Shown here in pieces: positions 1 through 12,074 of a stretch of DNA of 64,000 nucleotides. The notes beneath the pieces were generated by a model. That model was not told where the DNA came from. It worked only from the letters and a program-made list of their open reading frames with translations, and ran no database searches. The translations under genes and the position numbers were made by a program. Numbering within the stretch: position 1 is the stretch's first letter; each line of letters begins with the position of its first letter. This DNA is from Cocos nucifera. Its lineage: Eukaryota > Streptophyta > Magnoliopsida > Arecales > Arecaceae. The stretch spans positions 62,001-126,000 of the forward strand of contig QRFJ01000483.1 in assembly GCA_006176705.1 (NCBI GenBank), read 5' to 3'.

Positions 1-1390
1 TGCCGATGAAAATGTAGAGACATTCAAAGTAAGGCTTATAGTAAAAGGGTATAGTCAGCGCAAAGGCATTGACTAATAGGATACCTTTACGCCAGTAGCC
101 ATGTTTAAATCTATCTGCACATTGGTTGCTATTGTAGTCTATTTTAATTATAAAATATGATAGATGGACATGAAAATGGTATTCTTAAATGAATATCTTA
201 AGGAAGATATCTATATAGAACAACCACTTGATTTCACATCCAGTGATGGTGATCATAAGGTGTGCAAGCTACAAAGGTCCATATATAGACTTAAGCAAGT
301 ATCTCAGAGCTAGAATGCTCGTTTCAATGATGTGATCAAATTATTTGATTTCATAAAAAATGAGGAGCGATGTATTTTCAAAAAGATTAGTGCGAGTGCT
401 GTTGTTTTTCTCATACTATACGTGGATGATATCCTCCTAATTGAGAATATATTTTCATGTTGACCATGGTTAAAATATAGTTGTCTAAAGAGTTCTCTAT
501 AAAAGACCTAAGAGAAGCATCCTTTATTCTGAAAATTAAGGTATAGACTGAATAGGATGCTAGGACTTTCACAGAAGATGTATATAAAGGAGGTGCTAAA
601 GTGGTTTAGCATGGAAAACTTTAAAAGGGATCTAGTATCTTTTATACATGGCATTCATCTCTCCAAGAAGATGTGCCATAGCACACCTGAGGAGATTGAA
701 CGCATGAGTAAGATCCCTTATGCTTTGGCAATAGAAAGTCTCATGTATGCCATGCTATGTATTCGATCTGATATTGCCCATGCTGTAAGTGTCACAAGTA
801 GGTATCAGTCGAATCTAGGCAAAGAGCACTGGACTTCTATGAAATGTATCCTTAAATACTTGGAAAGGACTAAGGATATGCTTTTAGTCTTTGATAATGG
901 AGAACTTTAGGTCTAGGGGCATACAGACTCTGATTTTATGTCCAACATAAATGATCGAAAGTCAACATCTTGAAGCCTATTTGTGTGCAATGATGGTGCT
1001 CTTAGCTGAAAAAATTTCAAGCAGATGGTGATAGCAGACTCCATCATGAAAGTAGAATACATCATTGCATCGAAAGCTATGAAGGAGGCATTCTGGTATG
1101 AAAAATTCATTGTAGAGCTCAGTGTGATGCCATCGAATGCTGTCCCTCTATACTGCGACAATAATGGCGCCATAGCTCTTGCTAAGAAGCTGAGGTCTCA
1201 TCAGAAATCTAAGCAAATCGAATGGTGATTCCACCAGATCCACGATGACCTTGAGAAGGGATACGTCGAGGTCAAGAGAGTCAAAACTGAAGATAATATG
1301 GCTGATCTACTAATGAAGTCATTGGGATAGCAAAAGATCAAAACCCACCTTGAGAAGATGGGACTTAGATTTATAGCCAATTGGCTTTAA
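1..1390 (+). pseudogene. Element F: Ty1/copia reverse transcriptase-RNase H remnant
   Basis: This is the 3' half of a copia pol, entering the window already inside reverse transcriptase and ending in RNase H. The active-site box reads YVDDIL near 420-438. The SQKMYI, HLSKKM and CNDGALS blocks follow, then the RNase H tail near YVEVKRV and HLEKMGLRF (to about 1390). The longest clean stretches are 557-910 (thumb and connection) and 1025-1228 (RNase H). Many in-frame stops sit where close copies at 30940-32313 and 50800-52168 have Trp or Gln codons, and there are several frameshifts near 455-560. By decay it is clearly dead and older than the copy at 30.9 kb. The gag, integrase and 5' LTR lie outside the window. 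Confidence 0.93.
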
Positions 1391-1404
1391 GTCGAGTGGG
1401 AGTT
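1391..1404 (+). other. Polypurine tract of element F
   Basis: A purine-rich run (GTCGAGTGGGAGTT) directly precedes the TGTTAG start of the LTR, the usual place for plus-strand priming. The same run, with one or two changes, precedes the LTRs at 32328 and 52189. Confidence 0.75.
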
Positions 1405-3670
1405 TGTTAGATGTGTGTCCTAGAAGCCAGATTGGCTAAACACTTGTAATACACTTGTAGGAGCAATTTTTTAATTTTGACTATAAATTAATAAAAAATT
1501 TAGTTTCTATCATAGTGTGTATATTTAAAGTGTTTGTGATACATCCAATGAGTTAATGGTAATGACAATTCATATTTTCAAAAGTTAAAAATTTAAGACA
1601 TGAATTTTTATATTTAACTCATAAATTGCTCCTCACCATAGGATCATCATGAGGATGGTGATCAATATGAAAGATTGGTATACGATTGCTTTCTTAGGAT
1701 AGATGAGTCTTGAGTCTATGGTGTGGAGATATCAGAGTGAGAGCATAGGTACTCGTTAGAGAATGAGGGCACTAAGCGTGACAACCAAAAGTAGTCATAA
1801 GAGAGTCTACCTTCTCGTTGATGACTGGCTCGAGACTGTAATGGTGTATTTGATTTTTTGATCTGAGGTGTATCGATAATTCATCTTGTGGGTGTTATAG
1901 TTTGACTACACCATAACTCGATCTCCTAGCCATTCAAAATCCTAAGGTGTATGTTGGCTATAGCATATTCATTATAAAAATTGAATTGCACTAATAGGAG
2001 ATCTATCTACCTCGATAGATGAGGAGTAGCCCTATGATGATCATGAGATCGAGTCCTTAAGCCCATGGCCATGGTAGTGTGAAGATGATAGAAAGAGTTT
2101 CTATTAGGGTTTCACATCGGATTTGAATCGAATGATTAATTCATATGATGGATGTTGGGTTTAACGAGTTCACCTTAACCCTAATCCTATCCGGGCTCTA
2201 GATAAAAGAATCCAATCACACAGGTAGCTACGCCAAAAGATTTTCTTTCAAATCTAATGTCCTGCCACCATATACTACTAGGTGTCACTGATGGATTTTG
2301 GGAGCAATTAGAATGATCTTGATGATCGATCATTCTAGTTGTGTGAATCAAAAAAGTTTTGGCCTATCAAAAGATGTTTTGATGATATCGATGATAGAGA
2401 TCATGACATATCTCATTATCATACAAAACTAAATCTAACTGGATCATACAAACAAAAGTTTGGATCTAGATGTGATCAATTGGGCTAACACTATTTGATT
2501 GATTTGGATTTGATCAAATCAGATTCAAGGAAATCATGCTAGCACACGATTGAGCCTGACATTCTCCTTCTATAGTTTTTCTGATTTATCTCTATTGAGT
2601 CAAATTTGATTTAACTTATTTTTAGATTATAAATAGATTTATTTTCATCTGGCTTAAACTTTTTTAGGTCAAATTAATTATAGAAATAAATCCATTCTAA
2701 AATGTAATTGGACTAGGGTCAATAGTTGACCCAATTAAGAGAATTGAGGGTCACAAGATCAGAGCCTTCTAGAAAATTATTTAGGAATGTTTTTTCTCTA
2801 ATTTTTAGATATGTGATAGGGATCGAGTCATGCTATGAGTGAGCAAAATTTTGTGATTTTTGGAGGTGTCTAGGTTGGGTTAAGATAGAGTTTGATTTGG
2901 ATCAAACTCTTGAGGGAAGAGTCCTAGGTGCCTTGGACTCTTCCTTATCCCTTCATGCCACCACCTTTAGAGATGTTTTTGGTTGACCAAACCTGATAAA
3001 AATCAGGTTGGGGATGTGGGCTATCAGCTCTAGATTTGTAAGTTATCAAGCAATTTGATTGCTTGATGAAATGGGACTCTAAGATGGCGCAGGAGTCTAT
3101 TTAAAGACCCTGCATCCTAGGGCATTAATCTTTTGATCACCACGCCCATATGCTGCCACCATAAACCTCCTCCATGCCCCATCTTGAGCTCCTCCCTCTC
3201 TTCTCCATGTCTACACTAGAGTTGGTGAGGTTTCAGCTATCAAAAGTTGAGAAAAGCTGAAGATAAAACAAGACAGGGCGATCTAGATCAAGAGATAGGG
3301 TGTGCCTTCAAAGTTTGTTTAAAGGCTTCACAAATCAGATCTAGATCTAATATTTTGAGATTAGATCCATCAAGAAACTACATCCAAATCTTACCCAAGT
3401 GGACTCCGATAGAGGTCAGGCAATTACGTGGCTACATCCAGAACCCCGGGTGACAATAGATCATCGATAGGATAAAAGCTGTTTACCCAACTAAGGTAAA
3501 AAAATTAAATTAGATTTAATTTTAATTTTTAGTTTTAATATCAAATATATAAGATTAGATCTGAGATGTCTCAGATCTGATTAAATTTTTCTATAATTTT
3601 TTAAAATATTTCTTCAGATCTAATCAGATCTGAACGATCCTATGGTAGAAAATTGGATTTTTTTTAATTA
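1405..3670 (+). repeat. 3' LTR of element F (copia, about 2.27 kb)
   Basis: It starts TGTTAGATGTG after the polypurine tract and runs colinear with the LTRs at 32328-34623, 44102-46372 and 52189-54460: poly-stretch near 1550, the GAGGAGTAGCCCTATGATGATC block near 2020, the CTGATGGATTTTGGGAGCAATT block near 2290, a TATA box near 3098, and the AGATCTGA-rich U5. The right edge is set by comparison and is accurate to a few bases, because the usual TTCA end has decayed to a T-rich run. It abuts 3' noncoding sequence of gypsy G1, so F probably inserted into G1. Confidence 0.88.
3098..3106 (+). promoter_or_regulatory. TATA box in LTR of F
   Basis: TATTTAAAG lies where the sister LTRs have TATATAAAG (34052, 45811, 53901), followed about 30 bases on by the start of the pyrimidine-rich R region. 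This is the likely core promoter of the LTR, with one substitution relative to the sister copies. Confidence 0.6.
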
Positions 3671-4849
3671 GGTGTAGAACACTGCTCGAGCTTACTAACT
3701 CGAGTCAAATAGGTTATAGATTAAAACTAACTATATAGTAAGCTTCTTCATATTGCCCATTTTTTGATGCAAATAACTTTGCTTACTTAGACAATGGGAC
3801 CCGACTACTCAAAGGAAGACCAATGTTTAGAACTTGCCTTTTATTCTTTTTCTCTTCTCTGTTTTTTCATATATTTTTTTTGAATTTTTTATATATTTTT
3901 TAAATTTTTTTCACTCATATCCATATAAAATAGATTCTTTATTGAATATAGGCTAAAAGAAGGTTTTAGAATCACTCAAAAATTTGTCTATTCTAGACCT
4001 GATCATTTATTAAATTTTCTTAATAATTTGATCCTCTGTATTTCAAAAATGCTCTAAATCATTAATCAATCATCGATTAAAATATCTAAAAAATTTTAAA
4101 TCGACATGAAATCAAGTACATAAGACTAATTATTACCATACTTAAGGACTTTAATTAATTAATTTATTCTTTCCCTCCAACTTAATTTTTATTATCCTTA
4201 ATGGAGAAAAGAAAAATAAAGTATGATAAATGACAAGAAGAATAAGAAGAAAATAAAATACAAAATATATTTTATATGATAAGAAGAATAAAAAAAATAA
4301 TATATAAAATTAGATTTTATTTATTCTTCATTCTGCATGGGTCTGTAATTCTTTTCCCAACTTAATCCTAAAAGAATGGTAAACTAAAAAAAAAATAAAA
4401 TATAAAAATTTGGGTTGTCTTTCAATAAGCGCTAAGTTTAACATCTTTAGCGAGATCCTATGAAGGAGTTTTAGGTATAATTATTTTGAGTACATCCTTT
4501 AAGATTCCAAAAAGATAAGATCAATCAGGAGGCCTTGTCATCATGGCAGAAAAACATTCATGGAATACTTTTCAGTGGTTAAGCATAGCCTTAATGAATA
4601 AAGTGTTTGGAGCAAGCATGCTATTCGAAAGTTTATTATTATTATGGTAATCAGGAAGAAATTATATGTAATGGACCGAAATTGGGAGTGATGGTTCAAT
4701 TATAACTTGATCTATCATAATTCTTTTTTCAAGTCTAATATATCCAGGCATTAACTCTTCCTAATCCAAGGTATGGCACTTTTTCTAAATTAATTTTAAT
4801 TTTACCTCCATATATCATTTTAATATTGTAGATAAATTTTGGAGGCTAT
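3671..4849 (-). repeat. Gypsy G1 3' noncoding tail (AT-rich, no gene)
   Basis: There is no usable reading frame. On the minus strand, positions about 4480-4410 contain a GATGTTAAAC...GCGCTTATTG...GACAACCCAA motif of the kind found just after pol in Tat/Athila-like Ty3/gypsy elements. Integrase and nearly all of reverse transcriptase, expected between here and the gag remnant, are missing, so a large internal deletion is inferred. Positions 3840-4400 are AT-rich spacer. No 3' LTR of G1 is recognisable; it probably lies beyond element F, off the left edge. Confidence 0.5.
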
Positions 4850-6263
4850 CTTAAAATGTAGTGCCAAAAACAAAAAAAATTATTCATAAAATTGTTATTC
4901 CTTATTTCAATAATGTTCCATCCAACAGCTTCTTTATGTGCTTTTAGAACACCTATAAGTTGGTCTTCCTAGGTAGGTATCACTGGTAGTATGTTAATAG
5001 ATTTATCAGGAAGTGGTTTCAATTCTAGAATAATTGGTGGTTTTAACAAGAATGCTATTTGTGGGCTAGATGGTAGCTCAAGTTTTCCAATCCAATGTGG
5101 GATGATTTTAGGATAGGATATATCTACTTGATCATGAACTTCTATATTGTACCCATCATCATTAAAATCATCCAACTCATAATGAGCCAAATAGGGATTT
5201 AACAAATCCTGGGAAAGAATTATGGGTGAAGCTTCCTCTAGTGTGGAATTCATCTGTGGTTCTTGGGAAGTCTCTATTAATTTCATCATCTCATCAGTTT
5301 GTCTATCCTTGTTGAAAGAAATTGATGATTCTAGAGCTCTTAGGGATGGATCCATATATAAGTAAGATGATGGAATTGGTTCATCCCACCATTCTTGATC
5401 TTTTTTATATTTTGCTGCCTCAGTTATATGATTTGGTAGGATCTTTTTAGTTTTGCTAGGTTGTTCTATGACCATAGGTAAAGAAGATGATGATGTAAAT
5501 GGTTCTCTTTATGTTTTTGACTCAGTAATATGGTCTAGGAGGACCTTTTTAGTGGTGCGAGGGTGTTCTATGATCAAATTATTTTCGAGAGTTATCTTTG
5601 ATTGTTCAGGAAAACTTATAGGAACATTAAAATTTCTAGCCATGTATAGTTCCTCAGGGTCACTCTTGGGCTGACTGGGCAAGTCTCTTTTCTCATGCTG
5701 ATTGAATGTAAGCCCTTGCTTCTCTAGTTCTTTAAAAGTTTGCATAAGGTTGTTTTGTGACTTTATCATAATTTCTAGGCAATTTTCTAAAGAATTAAGC
5801 CTTTATTCCTCTAGATTATTCAATGGTTGATTAATAAATTCTAATTCATCTACTGCTTGCTAAATCCTCTCCTCAGAAGTTGACTCAATTTTATTTGGAG
5901 AAGATTGATAATGTGCGTAGGGTATATTATAAGGTGCATCCATGAAAGTGGGTCTTTATGGCACCAGGGTTATCACTGGTTGTGATTGCCATGAAAAATT
6001 TAGTTGAGCCCCCTAGCTTGGATTATAAGTATTAAATTATGGGTTATTTCCTGATCTATAGGTAATTTGGATTTGATTTTGATAAACTTACTCATATATA
6101 TACTCAGAAAATCGGTGTGGGCATCTTCTTGCATAGTGAGTGGGGTTCGACATATTGTACAAACTTGTTGTGCAGGAAAAAGAGATGGATTAGAAGAGTT
6201 ACTATTAGCTATTAGACGATCTAATTTATGGGACATCTCATCCACTCTACTCTCAAGATCCAT
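4850..6263 (-). pseudogene. Gypsy G1 gag-protease remnant (Tat/Athila-like)
   Basis: Minus-strand pieces in order are: a coiled segment starting DLESRVDEMSHKLDRLIA with a VCTICRTP Cys-x2-Cys box (6263-6000), a QTFKELEKQG...LPSQPK segment (5769-5600), an acidic 168-codon segment (5475-4969), and finally a LKAHKEAVGWNI-like box (about 4950-4900), which in these elements links protease to reverse transcriptase. Gag capsid upstream is absent and stops separate the pieces. The family call rests on the SQP and AVGW signatures and on the primer site at 16231-16250. No catalytic protease Asp was identified with confidence. Confidence 0.62.
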
Positions 6264-6582
6264 CTTAGATTATTCTTTATTTTATTTTATTTTATTTAAA
6301 AAAATTTAAAAAATGAGAAGAGAATTCTAAAAATAAGAGCCTAGAGGATCCTAGATCTAAGGATTATAATGGAGAGTGTTTTAATTAGTAATTTAAATTT
6401 GTAATGACAAACAAGTTAGGCAAGGATGGACTCTCTATCCTAGGATTAACCTGAATCTAGACAGCTCCTAACTATACCAAGATCACCTTCAAGCACTCCA
6501 AGTCCAAAATTGCCTAACTGACTCAGCCAGGTAAGTGTAAGATGTAGAAGGTGTTATTCTCGATGGTTGCTCTGATACCAAT
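6264..6582 (-). repeat. Leader segment joining gypsy G1 to LTR X1
   Basis: This is noncoding. At its right end (6571-6580) the minus strand reads TTGGTATCAGAGCAACCATC, an initiator-Met-tRNA type primer site next to LTR X1, and the same GCAACCATC extension follows the LTR at 14706. The first part downstream of X1 is therefore probably the beginning of an X-type internal region. Where it changes into G1 sequence cannot be placed; the AT-rich run at 6285-6310 is one candidate. Confidence 0.45.
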
Positions 6583-7428
6583 TGTTGTAACTATGACTAC
6601 TCAGAACCATGGCCGTAGATCCGATCTCTTATATGAACCTGGGTGTTAATCCAGTAAATCAAAAAAGATCTAAAAAAAAGAAGAGAAGTGGATGGAACCT
6701 AGGATTTTGGTGTTGGAACCAGATAGAAGAGAAAAGAGAATTAGAAAGAAAAGCTCAATTATATTCCACTCTATTGTAAAGATACAATACCTGGATTTAT
6801 ATATCCTAGAATTTTTGCTATACCACATGAATCCTAATAAACCTAGAACCCAGCTGAAAAACTCTCATACACTAACCCAATATATGAAAGCACTCACCGA
6901 GCCTATGTACATATGTCTCACATGCTCTCATCCCCTGGATCTGAACTTGACCCATACATGAGTTAGCCCCCTTATGACCTTATTGGTCCAGGCCTTAAGA
7001 CCCTTGGATTAAACCTAATCCAAAACCAAATAGAAAACCCCTTATGTTCCGTATGCCACCTGTCAAGCCGGCTCTCTTAGGAGCCGAGCTAGCTCAACTG
7101 CATAACACATGAACATCATCTTCTATTTGCCTGAGATAGCCAGCTCGACTGTGCCCCGAGCTAGCTCGGATGCATATCTAAGCCAACTCACCTGTGTGTC
7201 AGCCCCTTGTCTTGGCTGATTCTTCTCCTTGCTTTGGTCCTTTGCTCCATCTTGTATCTCAGGTCTCCAGAGCACCTACCAAGCTCCTCAAGGTCCTCAC
7301 ATCTAAACCTCAAGTTCTGTGTAGGGTTGGACATCGCCTTCACCTAGGACAACTCCTGTCCTAGCCCTAGAATTCACATCCATCCTAGTCTCCCGGAGCC
7401 AACACCTTGGCTCCTCCTATGGCCTCCC
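6583..7428 (-). repeat. LTR X1, main part (element X, interrupted by Y)
   Basis: Colinear with LTR X2 at 14706-15604, sharing the block encoding MEPRILVLEPDRREK, the CACATGCTCTCATCCCC block and several GAGCCGGCTC-like motifs. The missing first 31 bases of this LTR are on the far side of element Y at 12999-13029. Joined, the length would be about 877 bases, against 899 for X2. It is flanked on one side by a primer-site sequence and on the other, after Y, by a polypurine tract, so it serves both as the 3' LTR of the X unit and as an apparent 5' LTR of what lies to the left. Confidence 0.82.
7424..7428. repeat. Target site duplication of Y (left copy)
   Basis: CTCCC directly abuts the left end of Y, and an identical CTCCC is at 12994-12998 directly after the right end. 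The interrupted LTR sequence continues on both sides. Confidence 0.9.
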
Positions 7429-8005
7429 TATCGGGAATGCACGTTCTTCCCACATGGATCGACGTGATCGTTGGTGATTAGCCAAGAAATAAGAAAGTAC
7501 TTCTCAAAGATTTCTACGGAAGCATGATCAAACAATTCAAGAAATAGAGAAGAAGAGAAGAAGAGATTTTCAAAAGAAAAGAGCTTTTATTTAGTATATT
7601 TCAACATCTTTTTAATCTTGACCTATTTTCAGTATATATACTTTACAAAGGATCAAGCCCAAACTCATAAAAAAACTTTCCAAATCCAAACAACCCACAT
7701 ATACAAAATAATAACCCACGAAAACTGAGCCAGCTAACCTGCGACTGGGTCGGCTCAGTCTCGCACTACAATACTAACAATCTAAAAATGCTGCTTTCTA
7801 TCTGAATTTTTCTCTGAGACCTAGCCGATCTAGACCTGGACTGAGCTGGCCCTGTTCTTAAATTAGCAAGCTCAGTCTTAGGGTGAGCCGATTCAGTTTC
7901 TGAACTTTGCTGGAAGAGCTGATTTCTCTTTTGGCTTGCTTCCGTCTTTCCATGACCTATCTTCTCATGTTTTCAAGACTTTGGAGTGCCACTTCTGAGC
8001 TCACA
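7429..8005 (-). repeat. 3' LTR of Y (577 bases)
   Basis: On the minus strand it starts TGTGAGCTCAGAAGTGG after the tract GCACCAAGGTGGAGAA and ends with ATTCCCGATA; the usual final CA has become TA. It is colinear with the 5' LTR at 12345-12993 but about 70 bases shorter. The main gap is in the repeated GCCGGCT/GGGTCGGCTCAG block, which has fewer copies here (7728-7880) than at 12640-12870. Confidence 0.9.
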
Positions 8006-8020
8006 TTCTCCACCTTGGTG
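8006..8020 (-). other. Polypurine tract of Y
   Basis: The minus strand reads CACCAAGGTGGAGAA immediately before the LTR start. Elements N (39167-39181) and X (13030-13044) carry almost the same tract, which ties the three families together. Confidence 0.75.
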
Positions 8021-8060
8021 CTTCCATGTTCTTGTGAACTCATCTCTTCTCAATAAATCC

Positions 8061-9852
8061 ATCTATGCCACACATCTCTGAAAGCTGTCTCCAGGGAGTA
8101 CCTTCAAGAGTGCATCAGACTGATTCTTCTTGGTATGGACTTTCATTAGTTCCACTTCACCTTTCTCTACCAGCTCTTTGATCCTATGGTACTTCACATC
8201 TATATGCTTTGTGCACGTATGATAAACTAGTTTCTGTGCTAACAACAGAGCACTCTGACTATCACTGAACAGTGTAACCTTGCTCTGCTCCATCCCAACT
8301 CATTAATCAGCCTTTTAAGCCAAAGGGCTTCCTTTGCAGCCTCCATTATCCCAATGTACTCAGCCTCTATGGTAGACAAGGCCATGATTGGCTGAAGGAT
8401 TGATCTCCAAGACACCGATCCACCATATATGTAGAAAAGGTATCCAGTAGTAGACCTCCTTGTATCAAGATCACCAGCATAATTTGCATCAACTAACCCT
8501 TCCAGAGGATCTAAACCTTCACACATCTTCATAGATTGTTATTCAAATCCTTTCGGTTGCCCACCAAATACCAAATCATAATCTCTTATTCCATGCAGAT
8601 ATCTCAATATCCATTTCAATGGTTTTTAGTGTTCCTTCTCAGGGTTAGCCATGTATCTACTAACCATGCTCACTGCATGTGCTATATCTAGTCTACAGCA
8701 TACCATAGTGTACATCACACTGCCTATAGCATTTACATAAGGGACTCATTCCATGTACTCTCTCTCCTCTTTTGATTAGGGGCTCTATAACTTGAAGAGA
8801 AACATATGGCTCGGCAATAGCATCTCTATAGGTTTGGCCTTCTCCATCCCAAACCTCTCTAGAACCTTCTGGACATACTTTTCTTGTGACAAATGGAGCA
8901 CTCCTTTGCACCTATCTCTACAAATCTCTATTCAAAGGATTTTCTCAACTGGACCCAAATCCATCATCTCAAACTCAAATGATAATGCCCTTTTCAACTT
9001 TTTCACAGCATCCATGCTTTTACTAGCTATGAGCATATCATCTACATATAATAATAGGTACAGGACATCCTCCTTATCTACATCCTTGACGTAGACACAA
9101 CAGTCATATTCACATCTGCTGAAACCCAAACTCAAGACAAAGCTATCAAACCTTCAATACCACTGACGAGGGGATTGTTTCAAGCCATACAAAGACTTTT
9201 TGAGTAAACACACCTTTTCTTCCTATCCCATCTCCATGAAAGCATCTAGTTGCTTCATGTAGATTCTTTCCTCTAAAGTCCCATGAAGGAAGGCCATCTT
9301 TACATCCATCTATTCTAATTTCATGTTATGCTGTGCCACTAGTGACAACAAAACTCAAGTAGATGTATGATGCTCCATAGGAAAGAAAATTTCTGTGTAG
9401 TTAATCCCTTCCCTTTGTGAGTATCTCTTTGCTACCAGCCTTGCTTTGAATCCGACTCCATCTTGTTTTGAAGGTGCCTCTTTCTTTGTGAACACCCACT
9501 TTGAGCCAATAGGTCGAGCACCCTCTAGAAGATCCACCAGCTGCCATGTCTGATTCTTCTCAAGTGATTTCATCTCTTCCACCATGGCCTGCATCCATGA
9601 ATTATGATCCTCACTCTCCATAACCTCTACATAATTTTCTGAATTTTCATTAGCAGTGATGAGTGCATAGGAGATAACCTTATTCATGCCATATCTAGCT
9701 GGCCTCCTAATAGTACACTGGGGCTTATGCAAAGTCACTCCCACTGGCACATCTCTGTCTGATGTTTGTGGCTGCTCCTGCACATTTGTCTGAACTGTCA
9801 ACCCTCCATGTTGATTTTTAATCTGAGATAATACTTTTCTGCCTAGCTTCAC
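8061..9852 (-). pseudogene. Y reverse transcriptase and RNase H (broken)
   Basis: Reverse transcriptase begins around the NSWMQAMVEEMKSLEKNQTW block (9600-9540), passes GSKWVF, KARLVAKRYSQREGINYTEIF and MDVKMAFLHG, and reaches the catalytic LLLYVDDMLIA at about 9060-9030. RNase H follows from DANYAGDLDTRRSTTGY (8490-8440) through LSTIEAEYI and ALWLKRLINELG to the tail CTKHIDVKYHRIKELVEKGEVE (8220-8130). Stops lie at about 9355, 9240, 9160 and 8540, and there is a frameshift between the two RNase H blocks near 8280. The YVDD aspartates are intact; the protein could not be made in one piece. Confidence 0.93.
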
Positions 9853-11396
9853 CTTAACAGGAACACTCCTGTAAGTGGATGTAACCTACATGCCATCATT
9901 CTCCAACTGGCCATCATTGTTCATCTCTATTTCTCCCTTTCTATCTATCCCAAACCCCCTCAAGATGCTCTTCTCATCAAAGATAATATCCCTACTGATC
10001 ACTGACTTCTATGCCTGAGAGTTCTATAGTAGGTATCCCTTGACTTCTTGTGGATACCCTATGAATGTCATCTTTAAAGATTTCAGATCCAATTTGCTCC
10101 TCTCGATTGCCTCCACATGTGCATAGGCTGTGCAATTGAAGACTTTTAGGTAGCCAAGCTCCACCTTCTTTCCACTCCAGATCTCCTCTGGAATGTCTCT
10201 ATTCAGCTTATAATGAGAGGACCTGTTCATAAGAAAATAAGAAAAAGTTAGAGCATCACCCCAAAAGAACTTTGGGAGTGATGACTATAGCCTCAAACTC
10301 CGTGCCTTCTCGGTCAGTGTCTGGTTCATCCTTTCAACGACACCATTCTGCTGGAGAGTCATCTTCACCATGTAATGGCGTTTGATGTCATTTTCCTCAC
10401 AGTACCTTCTGAACTCTAGGCTAGTATACTCCCCTCCATTGTCTCACCTCAAACACTTCACCTATCTGTCTGACTCTTTCTCTACTTTAGCTCTCCAAGC
10501 TCTGAATCAGGCAAATACCTCTGATTTTTCTCTGATCAGATAAACCCACACCTTCTTTGAGAAATCATCAATGAAAGTGACAAAGTATTATGCCCCAACT
10601 CTAGCTAATACGGGAGCTAGTCCCCACACATCCAAGTGCACTAAATCCAGCACTCCCTCGCTGCACTTAGTACTCCTAGCAAGCTTCACCCTATGTTGTT
10701 TGCTAAAGATGCACGGCTCATATAGATCCGTGCCCTCCTTCAGGGCTAAAACCATACCTCTTCTTCTAAGTTCAGTGAGCGACAGTCACTCGTATGATCC
10801 ATCCGATAGTACTACAGCTGATATAAAATCTACTCCTCCTATACCACTGCTAGCACCTCTGCACTATCATTCACCACTGAGCCTTCCATTCTATAAACAT
10901 TGTTGCTTAGTCTTCTACCTCTCATCACCACTAAAGCTTTCTTGAAAATTTTTAGACATCCACTCCTAGCCTGGCTACTAAAAGCATAATCCTGCTCCTC
11001 CAAGTAGCCCAAAGAAATCAAATTCTTTTTCAACTCCGGTACATGCCTGACATTTGATAATGTATGAATGATCCCATCATACATCCTCATCTTGATAGAG
11101 CCAATTCTAGCTACTTTGCATGGATGATCATCTCCAAGGCTGACACTTCTACCATCGGCCATCTGGTAGGTAGCAAACCACTCTCGATGAGAAGTATAGT
11201 GATGCAAGCATGCTGAATCCAATATCCATATAGTATCGCACTTTATGGATCCATCTGATACAACTAGCAGGTCTTCTTCACTGCTCATAGAAGCTGTATC
11301 ATCTTCCTTGCTAGCCTTCCCTTTTTCTAATCTCAAAAGTGAACAATCTCTCCTCAGATATCCAAGCTGATGATATTTATAACATTTCAATATCAT
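9853..11396 (-). pseudogene. Y zinc knuckle, protease and integrase (broken)
   Basis: Minus strand: the nucleocapsid knuckle at 11390-11345 reads CYKYHQLGYLRRDC, so the second Cys and the His of the CCHC pattern are replaced by Tyr. The protease signature WILDSACLHH is at 11240-11210 (D-S-A instead of D-S/T-G). The pre-integrase segment ends near 10840. The integrase core shows LDVWG (first Asp, about 10640), a DNGGEY block (about 10440) and QQNGVVERMN (Glu, about 10350), so all three acidic positions are recognisable. The C-terminal KVFNCTAYAHV block is at 10150-10100. Stop codons interrupt the core, several at codons that are Trp, Gln or Arg in the family. Confidence 0.9.
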
Positions 11397-12074
11397 CTTC
11401 CTCTCATCGTGAGACTTTGACCTGCCCTTAGATTTTTCTCTTATCTTCTCCTTTGATCTTTCCTATCCTTCGTTCACAGTCAAGATCTCAGACTTAGGGT
11501 CTCCCTTATAAATCTTTTTTCTTTGTTCATTTGATTTGAGCACACCAACAACCTCTTCATAGTTTAGGATCTCCTTCTCATAAACTAAAGTTGTTATGAG
11601 ACCATCATACGAACCTGGGAGAGAACATAATAGCAACAATGCCCGATCCTCCTCGTCGATCTTCACATCCAAACTCATCACCTCAGAACACACTTGATTG
11701 AACCTTTGGATATGTGCAACAAGATCTCTACCTTCGGGCATCCTTAGACTATACAACTGTTTCTTCAACCATAGCTTATTCGTCATGTTCTTTCCCATGT
11801 ATGTGTTCTCTAGTCTCTCCTAGAACCCCTTTGCTATAGTCTCTATGCAAACCTTGGGCAAAACCTGATTGGCCAAGCACATCCAGATTGTGCTAAAAGC
11901 AATTTTCTCTAACTCTTTCCAATCCTCAACATTGATCTTTTTTGGTCTTTCTTTTGTCAAGATCTTGTAGATCCTCTGCTGAACCAACAAGTCCCTTACT
12001 CTTTGCTGTCATAGAGTAAAGTTCCCCTTGCCATTGAACTTCTCAAAATCCACCTTGAATTCACTTGATCCCAT
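11397..12074 (-). pseudogene. Y gag (UBN2-type capsid, broken)
   Basis: The start is taken at the ATG at 12074 (minus), followed by GSSEFKVDFEKFNGKGNF, the usual opening of copia gag. An in-frame stop replaces the Trp that normally follows. The core KKQLYSLRMPEG...VAHIQRFNQV and ALLLLCSLPGSYDGLITTL lies at 11770-11570. A further stop at 11460 separates it from the nucleocapsid part. Gag would form the particle in the cytoplasm. Confidence 0.88.

Noticed and set aside
3671..4849. A separate MITE or host intergenic region
   Set aside because: The GATGTTAAAC...CAACCCAA motif and its position after the gypsy gag make a gypsy 3' noncoding tail more likely, although the evidence is limited.
6692..6961. 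An 89-codon frame (MEPRILVLEPDRREK) kept open in both X LTRs (also 14815-15084)
   Set aside because: It lies wholly in LTR sequence, both copies share recent ancestry, and the protein has no recognisable domain. Conservation of the DNA explains the frame.
10571..10945. A 124-codon plus-strand frame
   Set aside because: It is the antisense of the Y integrase core, whose DDE blocks read on the minus strand.
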